DNA of 64,000 nt from assembly GCF_018449695.1 (NCBI RefSeq), contig NZ_JAAVUY010000007.1:62001-126000 (forward strand), in the 5' to 3' direction. Shown piece after piece: positions 34,147-43,131 of the stretch. Each line of letters begins with the position of its first letter. Positions within the stretch are counted from its first letter, which is position 1. The notes beneath the pieces are model-generated. The model searched no databases, had not been told where the DNA came from, and was given only the letters and a program-made list of their open reading frames with translations. Both the position numbers and the translations under genes were made by a program. This DNA is from Bradyrhizobium sp. dw_411. GTDB taxonomy: Bacteria > Pseudomonadota > Alphaproteobacteria > Rhizobiales > Xanthobacteraceae.

Positions 34147-34701
34147 ATGAAACATCCGTCAAGTCGGGAATTTTTCGCCTATTGGGACGAGCAGCGCGGC
34201 ACCGCGCGCGCGCCGGACCGCAGCGAAATCGAACCGGGTGCGGTGCGAGAACTGCTCGGCGATATCTTCGTGCTGTCGTACGACGCCGACGCCGGCTATC
34301 CGTTTCGCGTCGCCGGCACACGGGTTTGCGCCCTGCTCGGCTGCGATCTGAAGGACCGCAGCTTTTCGGCACTGTTCACGCCGGATTGCCGCCACGAAAT
34401 CGAAGGGGTCGTGAGCGCGGTCGCCGAGGAAATGCTGGCCGCGATCGCTGGCATCACCGCGACAGCGCAGGATGGCTCGGCGGCGCATCTGGAATTGCTG
34501 CTGCTGCCGTTCAACACCCGCGCACATGCACCGATCAGCCTGACGGGATCGCTCGCGCCGTTCGAAAGCGAACCCAGCCTGTTGCGGGACTTCCGCCTGA
34601 CATCGTGGCGCTATCTGCACCGGCCCGAGGGCCTGGTTCCGCGCGCGTTGCGCAAACTCGCGATCGCGCGCGGCTTCATGGTCTATGAGGGCTTCCGCTA
34701 G
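34147..34701 (+). CDS. PAS-domain protein (PAS_5/DUF1457-like)
   Basis: 184-aa soluble protein resembling the alphaproteobacterial PAS_5 family: an N-terminal HPSSREFFAYWDEQRG, then LGDIFVLSYDADAGYPFRVAGTRVCALLGCDL, a strand-rich core with LELLLLPFNTRA, and a C-terminal FRLTSWRYLHRP. In this family the domain is usually the whole protein and its ligand is unknown. It has no output domain, so it may act by protein contacts, perhaps in motility or polarity control. RBS-like GCAAGG precedes the ATG. It converges on the EamA transporter gene. Confidence 0.75.
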   Translation: MKHPSSREFFAYWDEQRGTARAPDRSEIEPGAVRELLGDIFVLSYDADAGYPFRVAGTRVCALLGCDLKDRSFSALFTPDCRHEIEGVVSAVAEEMLAAIAGITATAQDGSAAHLELLLLPFNTRAHAPISLTGSLAPFESEPSLLRDFRLTSWRYLHRPEGLVPRALRKLAIARGFMVYEGFR

Positions 34702-34714
34702 GGTCTGCCCGGGT

Positions 34715-35575
34715 TCAAATGGGTCGAGCGCTCGGTCTTAACTGTGTGATGGCGACGCCGGAAATCGCGAGCAGCCCGCCGACAATCAACTTTGGGGTCA
34801 TGCGATCGCCAAGGAACAACACGCTCGAAATCAAGGCGAACACCGGAAGCAGCAGGCCGAAGGGTGCGACGCGGCTCATGGAGCAACGCCCGATCAGCCA
34901 GAACCAGAGGCCAAAGCCGACAATGCCTCCTATGAAAATCGTGTAGGCGAGCGCCAGCCAACCACGCTTATCCGCCGTGACAAGGCTCGCCAACTGTCCA
35001 TATTCCAGAAACAGCGACATCAACATGACCTGTGGCACCGTCAGTGCCGACGACCACCCCATCAACATCAGGGGATCAAACGGGCCGTAGCGCTTCGTCA
35101 AGACGTTGGACACTGCGAACGCGAAGGCTGCCCCGATCACAAGCAGCAGCGGAAGTACGTTGGTCGACAGGTCAGGCCCCGCTGCCAACACAACGACACC
35201 GGTGAATGCCAGCAACACGCCGGCGGACGTCGTCAGAGACGGCCTCTCCGCGAGCAGCGGCCACGCTAACAGGACGGTGAAGGGCGTCGCGAGTTGATAG
35301 GCGATCGCCGACATGCTTCCCGAGCCGAGCCCAAGGCCTACATAAAACAGCCCGAAGTTCAGTCCCCCAAGAAAGAGCGAAATAGCTGCGACAGGACCCA
35401 ACTGCTGACGCGTGGGTCTTTTGACGAACGGCACAAGCAATAGCGCGATGGCCATGAAGCGCAGCGCGAGGAAGAAGAGAGGCGGAAACTCCATAACGCC
35501 CACTTTGATGGCCACGAACTGATAACCCCACAGCAAGGGAACGGCCACCGCGCAGACGATCTGGATGGGAGACAT
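34715..35575 (-). CDS. EamA-family (DMT) transporter
   Basis: 286-aa inner-membrane exporter of the drug/metabolite transporter superfamily. Ten hydrophobic helices form two EamA halves (about 3-135 and 145-280), with the marker PLLWGYQFVAIKVGV in helix 1 and FGLLLPVFALISSVLFLGD in the last third. The ATG at 35575 follows GAAAGGAAGG. A perfect TetR-type operator overlaps the leader 17 bp upstream, and the TetR gene lies just upstream on the same strand, so it is very probably repressed by that regulator and induced by its ligand; likely an efflux pump for a reactive or toxic small compound. Confidence 0.88.
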   Translation of the reverse strand: MSPIQIVCAVAVPLLWGYQFVAIKVGVMEFPPLFFLALRFMAIALLLVPFVKRPTRQQLGPVAAISLFLGGLNFGLFYVGLGLGSGSMSAIAYQLATPFTVLLAWPLLAERPSLTTSAGVLLAFTGVVVLAAGPDLSTNVLPLLLVIGAAFAFAVSNVLTKRYGPFDPLMLMGWSSALTVPQVMLMSLFLEYGQLASLVTADKRGWLALAYTIFIGGIVGFGLWFWLIGRCSMSRVAPFGLLLPVFALISSVLFLGDRMTPKLIVGGLLAISGVAITQLRPSARPI

Positions 35576-35591
35576 GACATCCTTCCTTTCA

Positions 35592-35605
35592 AGACCGATC
35601 GGTCT
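35592..35605. promoter_or_regulatory. TetR-type operator in front of the EamA gene
   Basis: Perfect 14-bp palindrome AGACCGATCGGTCT, followed by ATATA; same AGACC/GGTCT arms as the operator before the tetR gene. Resembles the NemR-type box. Confidence 0.8.
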
Positions 35606-35646
35606 ATATATCAACGCGCCAGCAGCGAAGGCGTCCAACGGTCGTT

Positions 35647-36261
35647 TTACTTGATGAAGCGGTCGAGAAGAGCGTCAGCGGTGGCCTGCGATGTAATACG
35701 TGTCGGTGCCGTCTTGCCGACCACGCGCAGACCCTCAACGAAACAGACGAGAATTCGGGCGGCCATTGAAGGATCGACACCGTCGGCCAGCTTGCCTGCC
35801 GCCTTCGCACGGGAAAGCGCAGCAGCCACCCTCGCCTCCATGGCTTTGAAAAAGCTCCCGATGCGACGATCGACTTCAGCATCGCGGCCAGCCAGTTCCA
35901 TGGCCGTCGCCACCAGCAGGCAGCCGCGCTTACCATGGGCCCCGCTCGTGCGGTCGACGTAGCCGGCAAGATAGGTCCGCAGGCCATCGACCGGCTCCCT
36001 GGAGGGGGCAAGTTCGTTATCCATCCTTGTCAGGGCGTCGGCGATGTAGCGATCAAGCGCCCGCAAGAAGAGCGAGTGCTTGTCACCGAAGGCAGCATAT
36101 AGGCTGCCACGCGAGAGCTTCGTCGCACGAAGCAGGTCCGGGAGCGCCGTGGCGTGATAGCCGCGCGACCAGAACACGCCCATCGCACGTTCGACAGCGG
36201 CTTCCGCGTCGAAACTTCGGGGACGGCCCCGAGGCAACTGTACTGGGGTTTGGTGGCTCAC
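35647..36261 (-). CDS. TetR-family transcriptional repressor
   Basis: About 204 aa from a GTG at 36261 (VSHQTPVQLPRG). The N-terminal helix-turn-helix is clear: FDAEAAVERAMGVFWSRGYH then TALPDLLRATKLSRGSLYAAFGDKHSLF. The C-terminal ligand domain resembles the TetR_C group with HGKRGCLLVATAMELA containing a Cys that could be a redox or electrophile sensor (as in NemR). A longer TTG start would put the operator inside the coding region, so GTG is preferred. It should control itself and the EamA transporter 71 bp downstream through the two matching operators. Confidence 0.88.
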   Translation of the reverse strand: MSHQTPVQLPRGRPRSFDAEAAVERAMGVFWSRGYHATALPDLLRATKLSRGSLYAAFGDKHSLFLRALDRYIADALTRMDNELAPSREPVDGLRTYLAGYVDRTSGAHGKRGCLLVATAMELAGRDAEVDRRIGSFFKAMEARVAAALSRAKAAGKLADGVDPSMAARILVCFVEGLRVVGKTAPTRITSQATADALLDRFIK

Positions 36262-36269
36262 AACCGATA

Positions 36270-36289
36270 TATAGACCAATCGGTCTATA
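36270..36289. promoter_or_regulatory. TetR-type operator in front of the tetR gene
   Basis: TATAGACCAATCGGTCTATA: perfect 8-bp arms TATAGACC/GGTCTATA around AATC, 9 bp upstream of the GTG start. Same half-sites as 35592-35605. Confidence 0.8.
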
Positions 36290-36332
36290 AATTGCAAGTT
36301 AAACGGTCAGTGTGGATTGCAATGTTTCCGCC

Positions 36333-38621
36333 CTAGTCGCCTTCCTCGAATTTGGCGATCAGCGGCCCCAACAAATTGGAGAAATCGTCGCTCCAGGGAT
36401 ATTCCCCCGGCTCCGGCTTTTGCAATTCCCAGTCCTTCAACAGACCGAAATCGTCGTTGTTGCGCGCCAGTACCATGACGGTCGAAAACTTGATCATGGG
36501 ATCGCCGCCCGGGACTTCGTCTTCGTCATAGAGTCTTGCAATCAGCTTTTCACTGGCCGCCGTCTCGGTCACCACGCCGGTCAAATCGAGGTGATTGTTG
36601 GAGATGTGGGTGACGATGATGCCGCCGGGACTGAGCCGCGACAGATAAATTCGCAGCGCTTCGCGCGTCAGCAAGTGAACCGGGATCGAATCCGATGAAA
36701 AGGCATCGACCACGATCACATCATAGCGGGCATCCCGGGCATCGGCGATCGTCAGACGCGCATCGCCAAGAACGATCTTTGCGTCCGGCTTGCAGTCACG
36801 TAAAAAAGTAAAGCGATTGGGATCCCGGGCGATACGGATCACGTCGGCGTCGATCTCATAATAATCGAGACTGTCTTGCGGCTTCATGAGGCAGGCAATC
36901 GAGCCGGCGCCAAGACCGATCACCGCGGCGCGAATGGGCCCACCCTTCTTGTCCTGCACAGCGTCGATCGCCTCCGCGATCGGCGAGTCCGGATGGTAGT
37001 ACGTGGACAGTTGCGGCCGGCCGGTGACCGGCTTGCCGTCGTCGGTGGTCAAGCGCTGCGCGCCGTGCAATTCCATGCCATGGCGCAGCACGCGAAAGCG
37101 GCCGTCCTCCGTCACCTCGATCTTGTGGACCCCGAAAAAACTGCGCACGGTTTCCAGGTGCCGCACATTCGGCGGATAGACCCGGGTGATCGTGAATACG
37201 GCGGCGAACAACACGGCCAGCCGCAACGGCCGCTGGCGGAATGCGACGGCGCAGGCGACCAATATCGCCACAGCACCCCAGACCATCCAGCTATAGGGCG
37301 GAATAACCGAGATGTTTTCGAGCAAACCGGGCAGCGTGACGACGACAACAACGGCAACAAGGCCGAGAATAAGTCTGGTTTCCTTTCCAGTCGGCCAGAC
37401 CAGCCCCGGCCGCGCCAACGCCGCTGCAACGATCAGCAACGGGTATTCCGCGATCCATGAAAAGATCCGGGGAGCGATCAGGCCTGAAAAAATGCCACCC
37501 AGCACACCGCCCAGCGACATGCAGAAATAGAACCGCGTGAGATAGGCCGCTTGCGGACGCGTGGCGGCCATCAGCCCATGGCATATCATTGCCGTCACGA
37601 AGAACGTCAGCAGATGAAGTGCCACATCGACGGTCAGCCAGGTGCGGATATCGAGCGCCAGCGTCAGCACGATCAGCGCCAGCAAAAACGGCTGAAGATT
37701 GATCCAGGTCTCGCGCCGGACCAACTGGCGCTGGCTGAACACCAGAATGAAACTGATCAGATAGAGCGACAGCGGAAGCACCCACAGAAACGGTGCGGCT
37801 GCAACATCGGTCGTGATGTGCGTTGTCGCCGCGATCATCAGTGCCGACGGCACGAAGGCGAGCGCCACCCAATAGATCATGCGGACCAACGCAGGTGCAG
37901 TTTCCGTCGACTGCGCGACCGGCAGGACAGCCTCGCCGTCGCGGCGAAAGAACACCAGACCTCCGCATGCGGCGATCAACGCGATCAGCAGATAATAGCC
38001 GGAGCGCCAGACGCCGCCCTGGAAACTCAGCGTCAAAAACGGCTCGATGGCGAACGGATAGGCGAACAGTGCCAACAGGCTTCCGGTATTGCTCGCCGCA
38101 TAAAGGAAATAGGGATTTTCGGCCTGTCCCAAACCAGAACGAGCGAACCACGCCTGCAGCAACGGTCCGTTGGCCGCCAGCGCAAAGAAAGGAAAGCCGA
38201 TGGAAACACCGAACAGACCGAGCAAAAATATCTGCTCATGTTCGGCTGGCGGCAGTCCCCATCCCTGCGCAATGGCAAGCGGCAGAAAAACCGCGCCCCC
38301 CAACATCACAGCGAGATGGATCAGCAACGCAAGCGGACCACGCACAAAGCGGGTCAAGAGATCGGCATAGGCGTAACCCAATAGCAGAATGCCCTGAAAG
38401 AACACCATGGCGACGGACCACACGGATGCCGATCCGCCAAATCGCGGCAGCACCATTTTCGTGAACATGGGCTGGACTGCAAACAGCAACGCGGCGCTGA
38501 GAAAAACCGCCGCCGTATAGATTGTAATGAGGAACGCCGAGGAGCTGCCTGTCCTGGTATTTATATTTGTCGTGGTATTCGTCTCGGCGGGTACCGCTTC
38601 AACCCGATTGCTCGCAGACAT
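36333..38621 (-). CDS. Fused MFS transporter/spermidine synthase-like protein
   Basis: 762 aa in two parts. The first 480 or so residues hold about a dozen membrane helices (ITIYTAAVFLSAALLFAVQP, FFALAANGPLLQAWFARSG, FYFCMSLGGVLGGIFSG). The C-terminal 280 form a Rossmann methyltransferase/spermidine-synthase-like domain with RAAVIGLGAGSIACL, LDYYEIDADVIRIA, VLGDARLTIADA and DVIVVDAFSSDSIPVH. This is a known fusion class of unknown substrate; polyamine synthesis is not proven because the aminopropyltransferase family includes other activities. Divergent from nothing nearby; the start codes for a 27-residue Asn/Thr-rich leader. Confidence 0.88.
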   Translation of the reverse strand: MSASNRVEAVPAETNTTTNINTRTGSSSAFLITIYTAAVFLSAALLFAVQPMFTKMVLPRFGGSASVWSVAMVFFQGILLLGYAYADLLTRFVRGPLALLIHLAVMLGGAVFLPLAIAQGWGLPPAEHEQIFLLGLFGVSIGFPFFALAANGPLLQAWFARSGLGQAENPYFLYAASNTGSLLALFAYPFAIEPFLTLSFQGGVWRSGYYLLIALIAACGGLVFFRRDGEAVLPVAQSTETAPALVRMIYWVALAFVPSALMIAATTHITTDVAAAPFLWVLPLSLYLISFILVFSQRQLVRRETWINLQPFLLALIVLTLALDIRTWLTVDVALHLLTFFVTAMICHGLMAATRPQAAYLTRFYFCMSLGGVLGGIFSGLIAPRIFSWIAEYPLLIVAAALARPGLVWPTGKETRLILGLVAVVVVVTLPGLLENISVIPPYSWMVWGAVAILVACAVAFRQRPLRLAVLFAAVFTITRVYPPNVRHLETVRSFFGVHKIEVTEDGRFRVLRHGMELHGAQRLTTDDGKPVTGRPQLSTYYHPDSPIAEAIDAVQDKKGGPIRAAVIGLGAGSIACLMKPQDSLDYYEIDADVIRIARDPNRFTFLRDCKPDAKIVLGDARLTIADARDARYDVIVVDAFSSDSIPVHLLTREALRIYLSRLSPGGIIVTHISNNHLDLTGVVTETAASEKLIARLYDEDEVPGGDPMIKFSTVMVLARNNDDFGLLKDWELQKPEPGEYPWSDDFSNLLGPLIAKFEEGD

Positions 38622-38766
38622 TCATGCCACTCTATTAAGCCGTTCTCATCTTCGCTTACGTGACTGCAAGCCGATCATCGATAGAACCATAGAGAGCTAT
38701 TGCGGCACAATCCTTGAGTTCAACCGTTGCTCGAATTCGGAAGAGGATCGATTTTTGATCGATGAA

Positions 38767-38795
38767 TTGGGGGATGCGTTTCCGGCATCCCCCAA
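38767..38795 (-). terminator. Hairpin downstream of the amidohydrolase gene
   Basis: TTGGGGGATGC pairs with GCATCCCCCAA across GTTTCCG. It lies about 70 bp after the amidohydrolase stop on the minus strand; no U-run follows on either strand, so termination is less certain. Confidence 0.45.
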
Positions 38796-38863
38796 AAGTT
38801 GTTTCAGGTCATTTCAGCGATAGCGAGCGCATCGCCGACGCGCCGGCGAGCAGCGCTGTCACC

Positions 38864-39964
38864 TCACGCCTGGAAATTGAACAGCTTCGCTGCGGTGCGG
38901 CCGATAATATCGGCCTTCTCATCGTCGCTGAGCGAAGTCGATGCGAAAATATGGTCCACCGGGTGGAGCTGCCAGGGATAGGGATAGTCGCTACCCAGCA
39001 ACACCTGACTGGCGCCGACCTGGGCCACCAGATGGCGGATCGCCTCCGGCGTGAAGATCAGGGAATCGAAGTAGATCTGCTTGAGATATTCCGTCGGCTG
39101 CTTCTTGAGCGTGATCGCGGGATTGCAGCCCTTGGGACCGACCAGGCAGGGATGATCGGAGCGATCGGCGTACGACCCGAGGTAGCCGCCGCCATGCGCA
39201 GCGATCACCTTCAATCCGGGAAAGCGGTCGAACGTCCCCTCGAAAATGAGATGCGAGAGCGCGATCGTCGTCTCCAGCGGATTGCCGATCGTGTTGGTGA
39301 GCCAGCCATTGCCGGACAATCGCTTCTTGAGTTCGGGTATCGCTGCCGGATGGATGAACAGGGGCACGCCGAGTTCTTCGGCCTTGGCCCACACCGGATG
39401 AAATTTCGGATCGGAGAATTCCACGCCGTCGACGATGCCGCCGATCGCGGCCCCCTTCAGCCCCTGCTTCTTCACCGCGGTCTCGAGTTCGCGCACCGCC
39501 AGATCGGGCGCCTGCAGGGTCAGCGACGCGAAGGCTGCGAACCGGTCCGGCTTTGAAGCGCAGAGTTCCGCGAGCTTTTCGTTCTGGATCTTGACGATCG
39601 CACCGGCCAGTTCGCGGTCGCGGTTGTACCAGAAAGGATTGATCGACAGGATCTCCATGTCGACGGCCTGCGAGTCCATCACCGCGAGCCGCCTGGTCAT
39701 GTCGATGAAGGCTTCGTCCGCGCCATTGACCGGCACCTGCATGACGCTGTCGGCTTCGGGGCCGAGCAACGCGCCGGCTTCATGGAAATGACAATGGGCA
39801 TGCACGTCGATCGACTTGACCCGTTTGCCTGCGACCATCACGGGCAAGGTCTGGCGTGTCGGCTGCTGGCCGTGCGCGCTCTGCAGCATGCCGCAGCCGC
39901 AGAAGACGGCGCCCATGGCGGCGGCCGCGGTGCCGGCCTTTAGAAATTGACGGCGTGTCGTCAT
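38864..39964 (-). CDS. Tat-exported amidohydrolase (ACMSD-like)
   Basis: 366 aa from the ATG at 39964, which follows GGGGAAATCTC. The N-terminus is a twin-arginine signal (MTTRRQFLKAGTAAAAMG). The catalytic domain is of the amidohydrolase_2 (ACMSD/uracil-5-carboxylate decarboxylase-like) family: SIDVHAHCHF (His55, His57), PLFIHPAA, VIAAHGGGYLG and the C-terminal Asp in LLGSDYPYPW. It should hold a zinc ion and decarboxylate or hydrolyse an aromatic or cyclic acid; the natural substrate is unknown. Export in folded form to the periplasm is likely. Confidence 0.87.
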   Translation of the reverse strand: MTTRRQFLKAGTAAAAMGAVFCGCGMLQSAHGQQPTRQTLPVMVAGKRVKSIDVHAHCHFHEAGALLGPEADSVMQVPVNGADEAFIDMTRRLAVMDSQAVDMEILSINPFWYNRDRELAGAIVKIQNEKLAELCASKPDRFAAFASLTLQAPDLAVRELETAVKKQGLKGAAIGGIVDGVEFSDPKFHPVWAKAEELGVPLFIHPAAIPELKKRLSGNGWLTNTIGNPLETTIALSHLIFEGTFDRFPGLKVIAAHGGGYLGSYADRSDHPCLVGPKGCNPAITLKKQPTEYLKQIYFDSLIFTPEAIRHLVAQVGASQVLLGSDYPYPWQLHPVDHIFASTSLSDDEKADIIGRTAAKLFNFQA

Positions 39965-40331
39965 GAGATTTCCCCGGTGGCTGTTGTTCGCTGGCGTGGT
40001 TTGCCACCACCACGTCATGCTGGTTCTGATTGGATACCGCCGCGATGATGAATGCCCGGACGGTCAGGCTGGAGGAAAGATCGTAGGACATGCCGCCGGC
40101 CGCTAGCAAGACGGCCCCTTCGATTCCGCGTGAGGCAGCCTGAATTCGCGATGCCATTTCGCGGTGCCATGACGTGCCGGCGAAGCCTTTGAGCCGGCTT
40201 CGACCGCCGCCCGTCCCAGCCCCCCCTAAAACGCGAATGCACAACCTTCGTGCAACCATTGCTAACCACTCATTAACCCTGACGGCCGTAGGGTCGAGCG
40301 GCACCGAAAAGCCGGTTGCCGGGTGGCGAAG
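39965..40331. other. Divergent intergenic region
   Basis: About 365 bp between the amidohydrolase and the PilZ gene; codon-like open stretches on the minus strand read as shadows. It carries CtrA-like sites near the right end. No other feature is supported. Confidence 0.45.
40262..40276 (+). promoter_or_regulatory. CtrA-like box (one mismatch) before the PilZ gene
   Basis: CTAA-CCACTCA-TTAA, continuing CC, so one mismatch to TTAA-N7-TTAACC; 55-70 bp before the ATG. A second weaker copy (GCAACCATTGCTAAC) is directly upstream, as at the receiver gene. Confidence 0.5.
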
Positions 40332-40946
40332 ATGGCGTTAGCGCACAAAAAATCGATCCTGCCGGCCGCCGAAGAGCGGCGGCGTTTTCAACGGGTCAAG
40401 GTTCACCTGCTCGGCCGCTACATGCTTCCGGACCGGCGCGAGTTTCCGTGCCAGATCATTAATATGTCGCCGGGCGGACTGGCCCTGCTGGCACCCGGCA
40501 TCGGCAATGTCGGCGACCGCGTGATCGCCTATCTCGACCATATTGGCCGGGTTGAGGGCAAGATCACCCGCATTATCGACAATGGCTTTGCGATGAGCGT
40601 CGGCGCGACCGCGCGCAAACGCGACAAGCTTGCGGCCCAACTGACCTGGCTCGCCAACCGCGACATTCTCAATCTGCCGGAAGATCGCCGCCACGACCGT
40701 ATCATCCCGCGCAACCCGATTGCGCTGTTGACGCTCGAGGACGGCACCAAGATGACCTGCCGCATCATCGACATGTCGCTGTCCGGCGCCGCCATCGCCG
40801 CGGAAAACCGCCCGCCGCTGAAATCCCTGGTCCTGCTCGGCAAGGTCCAGGCCCGGGTGGTGCGTAAACTCGAGGAAGGCTTTGCGCTCGAATTCGTTCA
40901 CGAGCAGTCGGCCGACACGCTCGAAGACGCGGTTACCGCGCGGTAA
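40332..40946 (+). CDS. Tandem PilZ-domain c-di-GMP receptor
   Basis: 204 aa from ATG 40332 (a GTG at 40323 is possible). Two PilZ domains lie in series: RRRFQRVKV (17-25) with IINMSPGGLAL (NxSxxG at 44-49), and RRHDRIIPRN (119-128) with IIDMSLSGAAI (DxSxxG at 147-152). Both carry the RxxxR plus [DN]xSxxG pair that clamps c-di-GMP, so it should be a cytoplasmic c-di-GMP effector controlling motility or polysaccharide output. CtrA-like sites upstream link it to the cell-cycle/motility regulators earlier in the window. Confidence 0.88.
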   Translation: MALAHKKSILPAAEERRRFQRVKVHLLGRYMLPDRREFPCQIINMSPGGLALLAPGIGNVGDRVIAYLDHIGRVEGKITRIIDNGFAMSVGATARKRDKLAAQLTWLANRDILNLPEDRRHDRIIPRNPIALLTLEDGTKMTCRIIDMSLSGAAIAAENRPPLKSLVLLGKVQARVVRKLEEGFALEFVHEQSADTLEDAVTAR

Positions 40947-40975
40947 ATTGCGCGGCGTCCCGGAGGGGACAGAAA

Positions 40976-41383
40976 TTATTTCGATTCCTTGATCCAAAGT
41001 TTCAATGGAACACGCTCGCGGCCGGAGCAATCCATGGTGCCCGTATAAAAACCGGACAAGACTCCGCGATAGCGGCATTCGATACCGTCCACCCATAGCG
41101 TGGCCTCAATGCGCGATTCGGAGGGCATCATCTGAATTCGTATCCGGCCGCTTTTTTCCTCCGGACCGTCCTGCGTACAGAGGCCGACGTGCTTTATCGA
41201 CAACGGCCCCGAATATCCTTTTGGCGTGGCCGAGCCGTCCTCTGTGACGGTGGCCGTCAATTCCCATTCGCCGAGATACCCGGAATAGCCGACTAGCTGC
41301 ATTGGGTCGGCTGCGGCGGGTACGGCCGGCAGCATCAGCGCAAACAACAACACCGCGCGCGCAGGAGCCTTACCCGCCTTCAC
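40976..41383 (-). CDS. Small exported protein in an operon with a TPR protein
   Basis: 135 aa from a GTG that lies 3 bp after the TPR gene stop, so the pair is translationally coupled. It has a signal peptide (VLLFALMLPAVPAAA) and a beta-rich mature domain with three or four cysteines (HVGLCTQDG, DGIECRYRG, GTMDCSGRE) likely to form disulfides. No family is recognised. Its coupling to the exported TPR protein suggests they work together in the periplasm. Confidence 0.7.
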   Translation of the reverse strand: MKAGKAPARAVLLFALMLPAVPAAADPMQLVGYSGYLGEWELTATVTEDGSATPKGYSGPLSIKHVGLCTQDGPEEKSGRIRIQMMPSESRIEATLWVDGIECRYRGVLSGFYTGTMDCSGRERVPLKLWIKESK

Positions 41384-41386
41384 GGT

Positions 41387-42970
41387 TCAATGCCCTGCAA
41401 GGTACTTGCGTGCATCGGCGACCTCGATGCGGGTATTCCCCCCGCTCCCGACTTGCTCAAGAAGCTTGCCAAAATAACCGCGTGCCCTGGAAGCGTCGCC
41501 GAGTTGGGCAGCGGCTCTCGCCGCCCCGGCAAGAGCACCAAGTCGGTTCGGTTCCTTTTTCAAGGTCGTCTCGAAAGCCGTCAGCGCGTCCTGCGCGTTG
41601 CCGCTGTCGAACAGCATCTCACCATAGAGTTCCCGCGCCGGTTTTGGAACGCTTGGCGTCACCGGATGCTTCTCGGTGCGGTCCTCCGCGTCGGCGGCGT
41701 CGCTCATGGCCTTCAACGCCTCATTCTTCTTGCCTTCGGCGTAGAGCAGCCAGGCGGATGCGATCTTGGCCTGGATGTCGACCTGTTCCGACCAATATGC
41801 ATCCTTTACTTCGCGAAGTTTGTCGCGAAGCTCACCTAGTCTGGCGATATCGGGCTTGGCTGCTTCCGGATCGCCGGCCCGGGCGGCTCCAAGCGCGCGC
41901 GCGAAATAAGTGATCGCTTGCACGTTGGCAAGCGGGCTCGGCCGCACCGTCAGCGCTTGCGCGCCTTTCCAGTCGGCGCGCTCCAGGGCATAGCGTGCGG
42001 GTGAGGCCGCCTCGGCGTAAGGCCCCGGAATGAAGGTTTCGCTGAAGCCGGTGACCGTCCCCATCTCGTCGACCACGGCCTTGGCTTTGTCGTCTTGTCC
42101 GAGCTGCAAATAGGCATAGACCAGATAGTCCATTGCATGCAGTTGGTCGGAGAGGTCTCTCGATTCCTTTGCGGACCGTGCCGACGCGACATTGGACGAG
42201 ACCGAGTCGCGCCAATAGCCGACCCGGGTGAAGATGTGCGAGGGCATATGCAGAGCATGTGGTGCGTCTGGCGCGATCTTGGCGTATCGCCGCGCTGCTT
42301 CGATGCCTTTATCTGCGATCGACGGATAATCGTAGAGATGGATTAGATAGTGTGCCACGCCCGGATGCAGCGGCTGGCGCAAGGCGATCGACTCCAGGAT
42401 AGCTGCACCCTTGAGTTGGTTGGAGTAGGTTTTGTCGGCCGGAGATGCCGATGTGTTGAGCGCAAGCGCATAGTGGATTTGCGCTTCGTCGTCATCAGGA
42501 TATTTCTGCGCCAGAGCTGCCATCGCCTTCGCATAGGCGACGACGCGGGTATGGTGATCCACCCTGTCGTAATCCGCATACATCACCGCCAGCGCGTCGA
42601 CATAGCCTTTCTCGCGCTCGGTCGTGAACCCGACCGTTCTCGCTTTCTCGATCGCCGCCGCCCCCTCCGCGAGATTTTTTGTCGGCGGCGCGATGTGGGG
42701 ATTCCACAGCAGACTTAAGGCGATACCCCAATAGGCGATGCTGCAGGCAGGATCGGCCTTTAACGTATCCTCGAACATGTTCTGCGAGGCGCGATACCAA
42801 AACGAGTGTTGATACAACATGCCCCGGTCGAACAGCTTTTGCGCATCAGCGTTGCATGACGTCTCAAAATGGACCTTGCCAAGCTTGTCATCGTCCGATT
42901 GGGCAAAGGCTGGATGCGCGAGTGACACGCCAGCCAACACCGCGACCAGCGAAAGTGATGCCTTCAGCAT
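41387..42970 (-). CDS. Exported TPR protein
   Basis: About 527 aa from the ATG at 42970 after GGGAGACGGATC. A signal peptide (LKASLSLVAVLAGVSLAHPAFA) is followed by many tetratricopeptide-like helices spanning most of the chain (for example HFETSCNADAQKLFDRGMLY, GVAHYLIHLYDYPSIADKG, ASAWLLYAEGKKNEALKAM). The HSFWYRASQNMFEDTLKADP and AYWGIALSLLWN pattern is a conserved bacterial TPR group of unknown role, often annotated simply as hypothetical. It is divergent from the AraC-TPR regulator and heads a two-gene operon. Confidence 0.78.
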   Translation of the reverse strand: MLKASLSLVAVLAGVSLAHPAFAQSDDDKLGKVHFETSCNADAQKLFDRGMLYQHSFWYRASQNMFEDTLKADPACSIAYWGIALSLLWNPHIAPPTKNLAEGAAAIEKARTVGFTTEREKGYVDALAVMYADYDRVDHHTRVVAYAKAMAALAQKYPDDDEAQIHYALALNTSASPADKTYSNQLKGAAILESIALRQPLHPGVAHYLIHLYDYPSIADKGIEAARRYAKIAPDAPHALHMPSHIFTRVGYWRDSVSSNVASARSAKESRDLSDQLHAMDYLVYAYLQLGQDDKAKAVVDEMGTVTGFSETFIPGPYAEAASPARYALERADWKGAQALTVRPSPLANVQAITYFARALGAARAGDPEAAKPDIARLGELRDKLREVKDAYWSEQVDIQAKIASAWLLYAEGKKNEALKAMSDAADAEDRTEKHPVTPSVPKPARELYGEMLFDSGNAQDALTAFETTLKKEPNRLGALAGAARAAAQLGDASRARGYFGKLLEQVGSGGNTRIEVADARKYLAGH

Positions 42971-43015
42971 GATCCGTCTCCCGTTCTCGTAAATCGCCAA
43001 GGTGTCTTTGGAATT

Positions 43016-43045
43016 TTGTGGCGGCCGGAAAGCGCCAGCTATACT
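43016..43045 (+). promoter_or_regulatory. Candidate promoter of the AraC-TPR gene
   Basis: TTGTGG (43016-43021), 18-bp spacer, TATACT (43040-43045). Confidence 0.4.
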
Positions 43046-43131
43046 TTTTCCGTCGCACTATGCAGATCTCGCCACGAAATCGGGAACGTGCTAAACTCGC
43101 TGGGCTGCAACCGGTTCAGGGGTGTGTCGAT

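Noticed and set aside
37551..38384. 277-codon plus-strand frame
   Set aside because: Antisense shadow of the MFS/spermidine synthase gene; composition is Gln/Arg/His-rich without domain signals.
39780..40304. 174-codon minus-strand frame upstream of the Tat amidohydrolase
   Set aside because: Overlaps the amidohydrolase in another frame and shows no protein-like pattern.
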